Shown one piece after another: positions 20,733 to 31,509 of a stretch of 64,000 nucleotides of DNA. The notes under the pieces were generated by a model that was not told where the DNA came from, did no database searches, and worked only from the letters and a program-made list of their open reading frames with translations. Position 1 is the stretch's first letter; each line of letters begins with the position of its first letter. Where the stretch lies: contig CM042090.1 of assembly GCA_023512835.1 (NCBI GenBank), forward strand, positions 52,005,365 through 52,069,364, written 5' to 3'. This stretch comes from Taxillus chinensis (lineage: Eukaryota > Streptophyta > Magnoliopsida > Santalales > Loranthaceae). Position numbers and translations under genes: made by a program.

Positions 20733-21200
20733 GTGGTTCCACCAGTGGACGAGGCAGGAGCAGGACCTTCAGTGGTGAGAGGTACAATTATCATTTCTCA
20801 TACTATCTGTTCAGTTTTGATTGATACTAGTGCTACCCATTCTTTTATTTCGTATGCTACGGTGGTTGGATTGGAGTTAGACCAGGAGACAGTGAGTCAG
20901 TCTCTGATGGTTGCTTCACCTTTGGGTGGACTTGTGATACTTGAGAGTATTTGTCGCGCTTGTCAGGTAACACTTGGGGGTGTTAACCTGTTGTGTGATT
21001 TGTATATCATGAAGTTAGATGATTTTGATGTTATCTTGGGTATGGATTGGTTGGTCTCCGTGGAGGCCAAGATTGATTGTTTCCGATGACACATGACGTT
21101 CCTCACGCCAGAGGGCACGCGGGGTGTCTTTGTGGGTGAGTGGACCGAGGAGGCATGCAGGTTGGGACCTTTGAGGCATGGGTGGGGTGATGTGACCCAC
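20733..21200 (+). pseudogene. Tekay C aspartic protease
   Basis: It reads VLIDTSATHSFIS. Chromovirus proteases normally have DSGATHSFIS or DTGA, so the Gly next to the catalytic Asp is Ser here. The motif DDFDVILGMDWLVSVEAKIDC follows at the usual distance. TGA at 21087-21089 and TAG at 21201-21203 interrupt the reading; both fit CGA and CAG codons changed by C to T. The protease would release gag and pol proteins in the particle; the altered active site and stops make activity unlikely. It lies in the same frame as the RT downstream. Confidence 0.85.
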
Positions 21201-21212
21201 TAGTTAGCCAGC

Positions 21213-22817
21213 TTGACGTTGGTTGACAAGAGGAGAGAGGGGAAGGCTGTTTTGCCACCCATTGTCGATCAGTTCTCAGATGTGTTTCCCGAGGACTTGG
21301 TCAGTTTGCCACCCGTGAGGGAGGTAGAGTTTTCGATCGAGTTGTTGCCAGGGACAACACCGATTAGGTTAGCGGCCTACAGGATGGCACCGACTGAGCT
21401 TAGAGAGCTCAAGAGGCAGATAGATGATTTACTGGCACGGGGCTTTATCAGGCGGAGTAGCTCACCGTGGGGCGCTCCAGTGTTGTTCGCCAAGAAGGCG
21501 GATGGTTCACTTCGGCTGTGTATAGACTACCGGAAGCTGAACCAGGTGACTGTGAAGAACAGGTACCCATTGCTGAGGATCGATGACTTGTTCGATCAGT
21601 TTCGCGGTGCGAGATGGTTTTCCAAGATAGATTTGAGATCTGGATACCATCAGTTGAGGGTTCGGGAGGCAGATATCCCTAAGACCACGTTCAGTTGTCG
21701 TTATGGGCACTATGAGTGGCTTGTGATGCCGTTTGGGCTCACGAATGCTCCAGCAGTGTTTATGGGATTGATGAACCAGGTATTTGCTCCGTATTTAGAT
21801 ATGTTCGTTATGGTGTTCATCGACGATATTTTGGTCTATTCAGCGACCAAGAGGGAGCATGAGGAGCATTTGCAGGTTGTGTTGCAGACCTTCCGGGAGC
21901 ATCGGTTATACGCGAAGTTCACGAAATGTGACTTCTGGTTGCAACAGGTGCACTTCTTGGGGCATGTGGTATCTTCGGTGGGTATCACAGTGGATCCTGA
22001 GAAGATCGAGGCAGTTATGTCGTGGAAGAGGCCCACGAATGTGTTTAAGATTCGTAGCTTCCTTGGTTTGGCAGGCTACTATCGGAGGTTCGTGGAGGAT
22101 TTTTCCAGATTGGCAGCTCCTACGACAAACCTGACCAGGAAGGGAGTTCCTTTTGTTTGGTCTGAGGCTTTTGAGAGTGCTTTCATGGAGCTGAAGGCAC
22201 GATTGACCTCAGCACCTATCTTGATTCTTCCACAGGAGGGTGTGCCTTTCGAGGTGTATTGTGATGCTTCCAGGGTGGGGCTTGGTTGTGTGCTGATGCA
22301 GACTCGGCAGGTGATTGCTTATGGGTCTAGGCAGTTGAGACCACATGAGCAGAACTATCCCATGCATGATTTGGAGTTGGCTGCAGTGATCTTTGCTTTA
22401 AAGAGCTGGCAGCATTATCTCCTTAGGGAGAAGTTTGTGGTGTATACAGACCACAAGAGCTTGTAGTATATCTTTTCTCAGCGAGATCTGAACCTTAGGC
22501 AGAGGCGGTGGGTGGAGTACCTACAGCAGTTTGAGTTTGATATGATGTACACCCCTGGGAAGGGTAATGTGGTGGCAGATGCTCTGAGTAGGAAGAGCAG
22601 GGCCATGGTGGCCCATTGTGCCATTAAGGAATGGGAGATGATGGGTCAGTTGGCAGCAATGAGGTTGTAGATGGTGACCAGCGAGGGGCGAGGGACCCTC
22701 AGTGTTATTGTCGCAGTCCCTGACTTGCAGCGTAGGATCATAGAGGATCAGCTGGGGGACGTTGACTGTGAGGTCATTAGGGACAGGATTCAGACTGGGC
22801 AGGCATCTTCTGATTGA
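21213..22817 (+). pseudogene. Tekay C reverse transcriptase and RNase H
   Basis: The frame is open from 21204 to 22463. RT motifs in order: [62 protein letters not shown], the catalytic FIDD at 21816-21827, and [14 protein letters not shown]. RNase H follows with [33 protein letters not shown] and [18 protein letters not shown] at 22464 and 22668 and TGA at 22815 break it; the first two are where sister elements read CAG (KSLQYI, and RLQ). It is among the best preserved RTs in the window, with all visible catalytic residues kept apart from the stops. It makes cDNA from element RNA in the virus-like particle. Confidence 0.92.
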
Positions 22818-22835
22818 ACTGAGGATGCAGAGCAT

Positions 22836-24158
22836 GTGCTGCGGTATAGGGGTAGATTGATAGTTCCCACTTCTCTTCAGGAGGAGGTTCTTCGGGAATT
22901 TCACCAGTCGAGGTTAGCTGTACATCCTGGTGGGACCAAGTTGTACCATGCCGTGAGGAGGCAGTTTTGGTGGCCAGGCCTGAAGAAGGCCATTGCTGAT
23001 TTTGTGAGGAGGTGTTTGACCTGCCAGCAGGTCAAGGCAGAGCACCTGAGATCAGCTGGTGAGTTGCAGTCATTGCCAGTGCCAAAGTGGAAATGGGACC
23101 ACGTAACCATGGATTTTGTCACTGGACTTCCTCGTTCCAGGGGACACGACACCATATGGGTAGTTGTCGACCGGTTGACCAAATCGGCACATTTTATTCC
23201 GATTCGAGAGACAGACCCAGTGAGGACTTTGGGACAGAGGTATATTGATATTATTGTGCGGTTGCATGGAGTCCCATTGTCTATTGTATTTGATCGGGAC
23301 GCGAGGTTCACCTCTCAGTTTTGGAGACAGTTGCAGCGAGCCTTGGGTACTAGGGTGAACCTCAGTACAGCCTTTCACCTGCAGACGGATGGTCAGTCGG
23401 AGCGGACGATTCAGACGCTCGAGGATATGTTGCGTGCCTGTGTCCTAGATTTTGGAGGTTGTTGGGAGACTCACCTTCCTTTGGTGGATTTCTCTTACAA
23501 CAACAGTTATCAGGCCACGATTGGGATGGCTCCGTATGAGGCGCTGTATGGGCGGCCTTGTAGATCACCCTTGTGTTGGGCACAGACGGGAGAAACAGCA
23601 GTTCTCGGTCCCGATATGGTTCGAGAGACCACAGAGATAGTGCAGCTGATTCGGCAGCGCATGCTGACAGCACAGAGTAGGCAGAAGTCCTACGCGGACC
23701 AGAGGCGTCGACCTTTGCAGTTTGAGGTGGGTGACCGTATATTTTTGTGGGTTTCACCGCGTCGAGGGCATCGGAGGTTTGGACGTGGATCCAAACTTTC
23801 CCCTCGTTTTGTGGGGCCGTTTGAGATTGTTGTCACCGTGGGCGCAGTGGCTTACCGATTAGCTTTGCCACCAGAGTTAGCGCGAGTACATGATGTGTTT
23901 AATGTGTCTCAGTTGAGGCGGTATCACCCTGATCCTTCCCATGTGTTGGACTATCGCGAGATAGACTTGGCTGATGATGGTGCCATTATTGAGATGCCGG
24001 CACAGATTTTGGACAGGCGGGACCAGGTCTTGTGAGGCAAGATGATCCCATTAGTTCGGGTGTTATGGCGACACCGAGGCATGGAGGAGTAGACTTGGGA
24101 GAAAGAGAGCCAGATGCGGATTCTTCATCCTGAGCTGTTCGAGGACGATCAGTCCTGA
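22836..24158 (+). pseudogene. Tekay C integrase with C-terminal chromodomain
   Basis: The same frame as RT continues. The zinc-binding N-domain reads HQSRLAVHPGGTKLYH...CLTCQQ. The D,D35E core is complete: Asp at 23112-23114 (MDFVTGLP), Asp at 23292-23294 (FDRDARF), Glu at 23400-23402 (GQSERT), with 35 residues between the last two. The GPFEI and NVSQLRRYHPDPSHV segments lead into a chromodomain (about 23950-24155: AQILDRRDQVL, then IPLVRVLWRHRG, ending LHPELFEDDQS). TGA at 24033 and TAG at 24090 lie inside the chromodomain. Chromodomains of this group are known to recognise heterochromatin marks and bias insertion. The natural stop is at 24156. Confidence 0.92.
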
Positions 24159-24428
24159 GGTGGGGAGGATGTGAGGACCTTCCCTGAGGTATGAGTTATG
24201 TTTTATGCATTTGTTTTGCATATGTTGTTTGAGATATTGTGTAGCTTGTTGATTGTTGGCATCCTGGCATCGGGTGAGTCTTTTTGGCTTGTTGTGAGTT
24301 GCATTGCACCTATGTGGTTGGTGATCATGTTGATGATCATATTTTGTGTCTTGTTGTTGTGTGGTGCTTGAGCTTGGATTTTGCTATGTCTTTTGGGCAT
24401 GTGTTTTATTTTCGAGGACGAAAAGTCC
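24159..24428 (+). other. Tekay C 3' untranslated region
   Basis: T/G-rich non-coding sequence lies between the pol stop and the polypurine tract. It ends with TTTTCGAGGACGAAAAGTCC, a segment shared with the 3' ends of Tekay 1, 2 and A. Confidence 0.7.
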
Positions 24429-24442
24429 TAAGGTGGGGAGGA
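24429..24442 (+). other. Polypurine tract, Tekay C
   Basis: TAAGGTGGGGAGGA directly precedes the 3' LTR. Confidence 0.88.
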
Positions 24443-26767
24443 TGTAAAGACTCGTATTTGGGTAGTTTTGAGAGATAGTCATTCTATGGGAATGCAACTA
24501 TCTGGACGGTAGTGTAATCGTCGATATGAGCATTTTGACTGTACTTGGGCCCGATTCCGAGTCGGGGTCCCGTTTGACCCGATTGTTGACTTTTCGGGGT
24601 TTATTGGTTGACTTTGCGTTTGAGCAGTCATTTGAGTGTGATAATATCTGTTTAGTGTTGTGCTTGTCATTTCGAGCGTTTTGACAGTAATTGGGCTCAA
24701 TTTGGAGTTCGTGACCTCGGGAGGTCAATTATTGCTGGGAGGCCAATTATTGGCAACAATATATATATAATTAAGAACTGCCTTATCTCTTTAATTGCCA
24801 ATTATTGGTGCGTGCGTGTTTGAGCAAGAGAGAGAGAGAGAGAAGGTGAAGAGTGTGAAGAGCTTTCTTGGCGATTTTGGGGCGATTGGAGCTTGTGGAT
24901 CGCAAATAATCTTCCAGGTAGGTGTCCTTAACTGTCTTATCTCGATCCTATATTTGAATATGTGATCCGTGGTTGTATGAGTGTGTATTTTATGAGGGTT
25001 GAGAAGTCAACCATGGAGATCTAGATTTAGATCTAGATGAATATATGATTTGTGTGTATTTCTGCTGTTATCGTGCGGATTAGAGGCGTTTAGGACGCGT
25101 TTTGAGGTAAATATTGTAGTTTATTGCGTAAAACATGTGTTTATGAGCGTCTGGGGGTCACTGGGTTGCTTCCATACGAAGAACAGGCCAAAAACGATGA
25201 TGAACAAGAGACTCGGCGAACCGCAGGTCGAAGTTCGTAGTCAGCAGCTATAGAGTCAGCAGCTTCGTAGTCAGCAGCTATGGAGTCAGCAGCTTCGTTA
25301 GTCTGGATCAGTAATCCAGTGGAATTAGTCCGGCGCAATAGTCCGGATCAGTAGTCCGGAGTAGTTAGTCCGGATCAGTAGTCCGGAGGAGTTAGTCCGT
25401 GGCATTAATCCGAAGGAGTTAGTCCGGATAAGTAATCCGGAGGAGTTAGTCCGGATCAGTAGTCCGGAGTAGTTAGTCCGGATCAGTAGTCCAGATCAGC
25501 AGCAGTGATCCGTAGCTTCGCTCTGCAACAGTGTATCCATAGCATCCATTCCGCAGCAGTGTTCCACAGCAGTGATCAGCAGTAGTGTTCCGCAGTAGTG
25601 CACTGCACTGGACATTTACATTGTAACCAATAAGCGTCTCCACAACATTTAAGTATTAAGTTACAATGTAAATAACGAAATACCCCCCATTTGGATTCAA
25701 AGAAAAATACTAGAAAAATTAATTCTCACTCTTTCAAAATGTGAAAATTGGGATTTAGTGTAAAATCTCGGAAAAACCCAAAAGTTCGTAGTGGTGAATT
25801 TTTGGAAAGTGGGGTTAGACATCTCAGAAAAATCCGCAAAAATCAGATTATCTTTTTTATGATATGGGAACGCAATGCCGGGACTTTTGATTTCAAGAAA
25901 ATAGCTGCTATGGGTACTTCCTTCATAAATCAAGGATTGAGGATTTACTTGTGAAGACTGGCTACAGTTCCAAAGGAAATGTTGAAAATGACATGTCATA
26001 CTAATGTTAGTATGTTGGTGTGAGGTATTGGGGCATGGACTCCGTGACTTGTCTGGGTTCTCACTGTGATGCACCGATGGTGCTTTGTGGTTGACATGGC
26101 AGGCATATGCACCAATGGCAGGCCGGTGTGGCGATTGTGTCCGGGCATATAGCGCTGTAGTAGGGCTGAGTGCCCTGAGTTGGGATCCTGTTGAGGATCG
26201 TGGACAAGCTATCTTGTGTGGGCAGGCTAGGTCTTGATGTTTGTTTGCAAGCTGAGTCCCAATGATTGTGCACACTACACAGTGCATGAGTACACAGAGC
26301 ATGTAGTATAGACTTGTATGTCTGCATGATGTGGAGTGTTGGGGTTACCTACTGAGCTTGTCGCTCACCCCTACTTGTTGTTTACCTTTTTCAGGTGTGA
26401 CCCGAGACTAGTGGAGGACTTTCTTCAAGGAGGACGTGCCCACTACTCTGATGTATGATATAATACTGTATTCTGTATTGTGTATTGTATTATGTTTGTA
26501 TCCCGGACATGAGTCCGTGGACAGTTATATTTGCATACTGTTTGTGATGTGATGTCTGTATGACTGTTTGACTTATTGTATGCATGATGATGTATGGGAA
26601 AGTACAGGATTACCCTTGATGTATGACTGTACAGGGTTGCATATTTGAGACAGCACCCACGGTGTAGTCTCTATTGGTGCTAGTCACCAACCCCTTGACC
26701 TTTCGGGTGCGGGCAAGGGGAAGTCATGTTCCTAGTTCCGGGTTCCCTGGAATTTGGGGGCGTGACA
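24443..26767 (+). repeat. Tekay C 3' LTR
   Basis: It pairs with 16575-18917. It lacks one of the CAATTATTG repeats (a 19-bp unit present in the 5' LTR at about 16857-16875). Its TCCGGA array is shorter and its inverted-repeat loop differs (25614-25673). It ends GGGGGCGTGACA. Confidence 0.92.
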
Positions 26768-26772
26768 ATGGA

Positions 26773-27211
26773 AATAATTGTATTTGCTGATATGGCTTGT
26801 TATTATATCTGTTGAAATAGTTGTATGACGACACTGTACTTGTACACGTGGCATGTAGATGCTAGGAGCATGGGATTGGTTGGGGAGACATGATCCCTAC
26901 TGAGCTGTGGTTGCTCACCCCTCCTACCGTGTTGTTTTCTTATAGGGACCTACAGGCATAGGGTGGGAACACCAAGGTGGAAGGCCTGCTTGTGGCTTGC
27001 TTATTGTTTTTGTGTGAGCTTTGTAAAGAGGAGTTTAATGTAATAAAAGCATGTTTTAACACGTTTGTAATGATTGAACTTAATAAATATTTGATTTTGT
27101 CTCTGAATATAAAATGTGAAGTGTATGTTGTATTCTAACCCCTTTATCCAAACCTGGGTAAAGGGAGGGTTACGTTCCGGTCTCCTCGGGTTGGAAATCC
27201 AGAGCGTGACA
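26773..27211 (+). repeat. Tekay A right LTR, piece 3
   Basis: It parallels 2344-2820 of the left LTR, with deletions (for example the GTAACCCCAGTGGGGAGATA segment is missing). It ends AGAGCGTGACA, followed by the TTAAG duplication and copia coding. Confidence 0.87.
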
Positions 27212-27216
27212 TTAAG

Positions 27217-28220
27217 TTATCCGGATTGAGAGATGGGGACATATATTCAGTGGTCTTATGAAATAATTCTTCTGACCCTGTATGCTTCCTTACTAAAGCA
27301 TCAGATGAAGAAAGTTAGCTATGGCACAAGTGTTGCGGACATTTAAATTTTAAAACCCTATCTAAATTACTGTCGCTTGACTTAGTAAATGGTTTGCCCA
27401 AACACAAATTCTCCTGAGACTCAATCTGTAGAGAATGCCAACTCAGCAAGCAGACCAAACACAGCAAGTCAGTTAATTCAATAACTGCTCCACTGCAACT
27501 TCTTCACATGGACCTCTGTGGTCCCATTTCTATTGCTTCTCTTGCCGGTGCGAGATATACCCTAGTGGTTATAGACGACTTCACCAGGTATACATGGGTG
27601 ATGTTCCTGAAGTCAAAGGATCAAACCTTTGAACATCTTGTAGATCTCCTCAACTCGATAAGCAATTTAGAAGGACTGAGCATTAAGTGCATCAGGAATG
27701 ATCATGGTACGGAGTTTGATTTTTCCGATATGAGATCATATTGTTCTAAACAGGGGATTTAGCACGACTTCTCTACGCCCAGGACTCCACAACAAAATGG
27801 AGTTGCTGAGCGTAAGAATCGCACCCTAGTCGAAGCCGGTAGATCCATGTTAGCAGGGGCAAAGCTTCCTCTCAGTCTATGGGATGAAGCTATGTCAACT
27901 GCATGCTATGTTCAGAATAGAACTCTTATCAATAAGGTTACCATGAAAACACCTTACGAGATGTGGAGAGGAAGGAAGCCATCAATCTCCCATTTCAAAG
28001 CTTTTGGGTGTGCTTGCTACATGTTAAATAATGGCAAAGAGGCCCGGAGTAAATTTGAGCCAAAATCCGATGATGGGACCTTTGTCGGATATTGTTTACA
28101 TAGTAAGGCTTATCGTATTTTAAATAGAAAGCGTCTAACAGTTGAAGAATCTATCCATGTCAATTTTGATGAAACTAACCTCGACTGGTCAAGTATAGGA
28201 TCTTCAAATTCAATCATGTA
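27217..28220 (+). pseudogene. Copia GAG-pre-integrase and integrase
   Basis: The sequence resumes the frame of 745-1067 with LSGLRDGDIY. The zinc-binding HHCC motif is visible (WHKCCGHLNF then CRECQLSKQ). The catalytic triad is present: Asp in LHMDLCGP, Asp in IRNDHGTEF, Glu in NGVAERKNRT. The copia-specific ETPYEMW-like motif (KTPYEMWRGRKP) and FGCACYMLN follow. In-frame stops occur at about 27260, 27318, 27418 and 27762 (before HDFSTPRTPQQNG), and the reading stops at 28219. Integrase would insert the cDNA in the nucleus. Relic, but easily readable. Confidence 0.9.
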
Positions 28221-28700
28221 GGATCATACAAATATAATCGACTACTCTCAATTCAGACATGTTCCTGCTACTATTATTGACCAATCAACAAGCACCGGTG
28301 AAGCAAGAAGAAATGCAACTGATGATGCTTCAGAAGACTCGGACTCAGGACTACCACCTATCTCCGGACAAACTATTACGGACATCCATAACTCCGGAGA
28401 ACCGTCAAGTCTGTCCGGACCAGCTAATACTGAAAGCAAGAGTGCTGAAGAACATCCAAGTACTTCAGAAACTGTTCATTTTACGGATACGAATGGTCCA
28501 GAAGAAGCTCAACCAACTGATATACAAGATCCACCCGATCTGGCAAAGCTTCAAATTATCAACTACTCACCACCACTTGCGCAGAACTATAGGTGGACTT
28601 AGAACCACCCATCAGATCAAGTGATTGGTGATCCTACTGTTGGAGTACGAACGAGGGCTGCTGCTTCCAATCTATGCCTCTACTCGTGTTTTCTATCACA
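28221..28700 (+). pseudogene. Copia linker between integrase and RT
   Basis: This is a low-conservation acidic and Ser/Thr/Pro-rich linker of the kind usual in copia polyproteins. It reads in more than one frame, so small indels are likely. It ends near the PTVGVRTRAAASN-like segment at about 28637, which precedes RT in this lineage. Confidence 0.6.
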
Positions 28701-29560
28701 AATAGAGCCGACGGTCATGGAAGAAGCCCTTCAAGATTCAAATTGGATTGAAGCTATGTAAGAAGAGCTTAATCAGTTCAAGAGGAATGAAGTGTGGGCG
28801 TTAGTACCAAGGCCGAGATGTCAACAAGTCATAGGAGTTAAATGGGTGTTCCGGAATAAATTGGATACCGAGGGAATAGTAATCCGGAACAAAGTCAGAC
28901 TGGTAGCCAAAGGTTATCGTCAAGAAGAAGGCATTGATTATGACAAAACCTTTCTTCTAGTAGCTAGACTTGAGGCAATCCGAATGTTCATGGCGTATGC
29001 ATCATATGAAAACTTCAAGGTTTATCAAATGGACGTCAAAAGTGCATTTCTAAATGGAGATCTTCAAGAGGAGGTTTATGTTGAATAACCTCCGGGGTTC
29101 GTTGAACACAAGGCTGAGCATATGGTATATAAACTACGGAAAGCTTTGTACGGATTGAATCAAGCTCCAAGGGCCTGGTACGACACACTGTCAGAATTCT
29201 TGCTCACACATAATTTCAGAAAAGGGAAGATAGATACCACTCTATTTCTACGAAAGGAGAAAGATAATTCCCTCATCGTACAAATCTATGTGGATGACAT
29301 CATTTTCAGATCGTCCAATCCAAAGCTTTGTGAAGAATTTGCAGAGTTGATGACTGGCAAATTTGAAATGAGCATGATGGGGGAACTAATGTATTTCCTT
29401 GGGATAGAAGTTAAACAAATGAAGGATGGAATCTTCATCAACCAAGCGAAGTACACACGAGACTTAATCAAGAAGTTCGGAATGCAAAACTCATCTCCCG
29501 TAAAAACTCCCATGCCCATTAGTGCCAAATTAGATCCTGATCTTGACGGCGAATCTGTAA
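28701..29560 (+). pseudogene. Copia reverse transcriptase
   Basis: It starts with EALQDSNWIEAM and continues with [54 protein letters not shown] and the catalytic YVDD at 29287-29298. A stop (TAA, 28759) replaces the usual Gln in AMQEEL, and TAA at 29086 occurs before PPGF. The remaining frame from 29122 is open into RNase H. The SAFLNG and LYGLNQAPRAWYD motifs are standard for Ty1/copia, and the wording is closest to what I know of SIRE/Maximus elements. RT is normally cytoplasmic, in particles. Confidence 0.92.
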
Positions 29561-30234
29561 ATGTGACTGAATACAGAGGGATGATTAGATCATTGTTGTA
29601 CCTTACCGCAAGTCACCCAGATATAATGTTTACAACTTGCATTTGTGCAAGATATCAGGCGAATCCTAAAGAGTCACACATGCTTCATGTGAAATGGGTA
29701 TTGCGATATTTAAAAGGGACGGTGAATCTGGGACTTTGGTACCCAAAGGAGTCCAACTTCTCCTTATCCGGTTATTCAGATGCTGATTTTGTCGGGTGTC
29801 GCATCGACAGGAAGATTACTAGTGGTACTTGTCAGTTTCTCGGAAATAGATTGATTTCATGGTTCAGTAAGAAGCAGAATTTTGTATCAACCTTTACTGC
29901 GGAGGCGGAATATATAGTTGCTGGGAGTTGCTACGCTCAGCTACTCTGGATGCAAAGTCAACTTACTAACTACGGTTTCAACATGACATTTGTTCCTCTA
30001 TACTGCGATAACACTAGTGCCATTGCCATCAGCAACAATCCTGTAATGCACCCAAGGACCAAGCACATTGAAGTCAAGTATCACTTCATCCGAGATCATG
30101 TTCTTAAAAAGCACATATCTCTCGAACATGTTGCTACAGATGATCAACTCGCAGACATACTCACCAAGCCCCTACCTGATGCAAGATTTTCTGAACTTCT
30201 CCTTAAATTAGGTATGCTTGATCTATATGCATAG
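29561..30234 (+). pseudogene. Copia RNase H and pol end
   Basis: The frame is open from 29122 to the stop at 30232. It contains YRGMIRSLLYLTASHPDI, then GYSDADFVGCRIDRK with the first catalytic Asp, GTCQFLGNRLISWFSKKQN, TAEAEYIVAGSC with the catalytic Glu, LYCDNTSAI, HPRTKHIEVKYHFIRDH and the C-terminal ADILTKPLPDARF. This part has no internal stop and looks full length for copia RNase H. It is expressed only as part of a dead polyprotein. Confidence 0.92.
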
Positions 30235-31509
30235 TTTCTACTTTATAATTCCAACAGTACTTCTTTCAGAACTTGAATTGCATTTAAAATGCACATTTGA
30301 CACCCACTGTTTCTCATGCTGATTATTTGTACTTGTGTCATGCATTTTGTTTCTGATAATTTTCTCATATGTTCATAATGGGAGGATGCTTGCGTTTCCC
30401 GACTGAAGCCGTTAAAGCCAACATAATTAAAACATATATGAATAACCGCTTTAGGATTTCATGATTTTAATCTCCACTCATCACCACATGACGAATGCTG
30501 TTTCATATTGATTGCTCTATTAACTTGTATGGTTGAAGAAATGAAATGGGTTAGCTCGGAATGCTTGGTGGTTGTATTCACAGTCGCAGTCTGATTAGCT
30601 CCTGAAGTGTAGTTTTCTAATGGGTAGACAGTGTTGTTTCATGATCTAAATTTTTTAACAGGTAATGACCATCGAGAGGATCGTATGATCTACAGGGGAG
30701 AAAATACTTTATTCATTATCTAAGTAATACCCCCGTATATGTCTCGTGACCTCTTTCCTGGCTGTCTATCTGAGGGGGAGTTTATCACTGAGAGGATCGC
30801 ATGATCTAAAGGGGAGCAACCTTTGTAATGATCCCCTAATATGTCTCGGATACTCCTTCCTCTAAACTTTCACTTTCGGATCTAACTGGACATGCATCGT
30901 TGAATCAGAATTGTGGCATGCAAGGATGTTTTTCTTTTTTCAATCGTTCATTTTAACCGGATAATCATCTGCCTGCTTTTGACATGTGTTCATTTCTCCA
31001 GTTTCACTCATGAATCCTAATTTGGGAAAATCATATGATTTTTAATTAATCTTAGCTATGTCATTCAGCAGGAAGGTTTCGCTATGTTAATCAATATAAA
31101 CTTGTGTTATTATTATCTGACATATGCCTTGATTTGGTAACAATGATCATTCTCTTGTATGTATGTGTCTATTGCATTTCTTTTTCAATGCATTAAGTTT
31201 TGTTACTCATTAGCTCAGCTTATGTTGCTCTTCAATTGACTATTTGTTCATATCTGTACTAATTCCTTCCTGTACAGCATCCTTTTCTTTTAGTTTATTT
31301 TCGTGAAGCTACCGGTTCAGATTCTGTTTGCACCTTTATCGATATATATTGTCTATAGTCTCAGATATGAAGTGTTGTGGTACTTCTCCTCTCTTCTACT
31401 TCACGACAACAAAGGAATCTACTTCTCTCTAACCGCACTCTGTTTCTCTGGACACGATCTACTTTTCGTCCGGATAATCTTATCTCGGATATCTGACCCG
31501 TATAAATTG
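30235..31509 (+). other. Copia 3' non-coding region
   Basis: About 1.3 kb without coding. Purine stretches (CTACAGGGGAG at about 30690, TGAGGGGGAG at about 30770, TAAAGGGGAG at about 30808) resemble copia polypurine tracts, but no LTR start can be assigned after any of them. A tandem duplication of about 116 bp begins at 30674 and 30790 (GAGAGGATCGxATGATCTA then GGGGAG). The right end is set by the Athila B LTR; AATTG at 31505-31509 may be its target duplication, but the partner lies outside the window. Confidence 0.6.

Larger units (their letters stand above)
16575..26767 (+). mobile_element. Tekay C: chromovirus-type Ty3/gypsy element, structurally complete
   Basis: LTRs are 16575-18917 and 24443-26767 (TGTAAAGAC...GTGACA), about 2.3 kb each. 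The flanks GTGGA (16570-16574) and ATGGA (26768-26772) are a 5-bp target duplication with one change. Primer site, gag, protease, RT, RNase H, integrase, chromodomain and polypurine tract are all in order on the plus strand, total about 10.2 kb. Gag has one frameshift and one stop; pol is a single frame with seven TAG/TGA codons. It differs in LTR sequence from Tekay A, 1 and 2, so it is a separate subfamily. Confidence 0.93.
1068..27211 (+). mobile_element. Tekay A: Ty3/gypsy chromovirus-type element, decayed, carrying two nested elements
   Basis: It starts TGTAATGACCCG and ends GTGACA, with a perfect 5-bp duplication TTAAG at 1063-1067 and 27212-27216. The left LTR is 1068-2820. The right LTR is split into 7206-7958, 16156-16574 and 26773-27211 by Tekay 1 and Tekay C. 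A tRNA-iMet primer site follows the left LTR and a purine tract precedes the right LTR, giving plus orientation. The interior (2821-7205) has almost no readable coding. Relics of a gag zinc knuckle and of the chromodomain tail show descent from the same broad family as Tekay 1 and 2. Confidence 0.88.
745..31509 (+). mobile_element. Ty1/copia element, 5'-truncated and split by nested insertions
   Basis: The copia coding order is protease, GAG-pre-integrase, integrase, RT, RNase H, all on the plus strand. It occupies 745-1067 and 27217-30234. The TTAAG at 1063-1067 is duplicated at 27212-27216 around Tekay A, and reading across the empty site keeps the frame. The RT and RNase H wording ([25 protein letters not shown]) suggests the SIRE/Maximus group. 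No 5' LTR, primer site or gag is present. The right limit is set where the Athila B LTR begins, and I could not find a 3' LTR for this element in 30235-31509. Confidence 0.8.

Noticed and set aside
30235..31509. Copia 3' LTR
   Set aside because: No TG start directly after a purine tract could be matched with a 5' copy, which is deleted; I did not assign an LTR.
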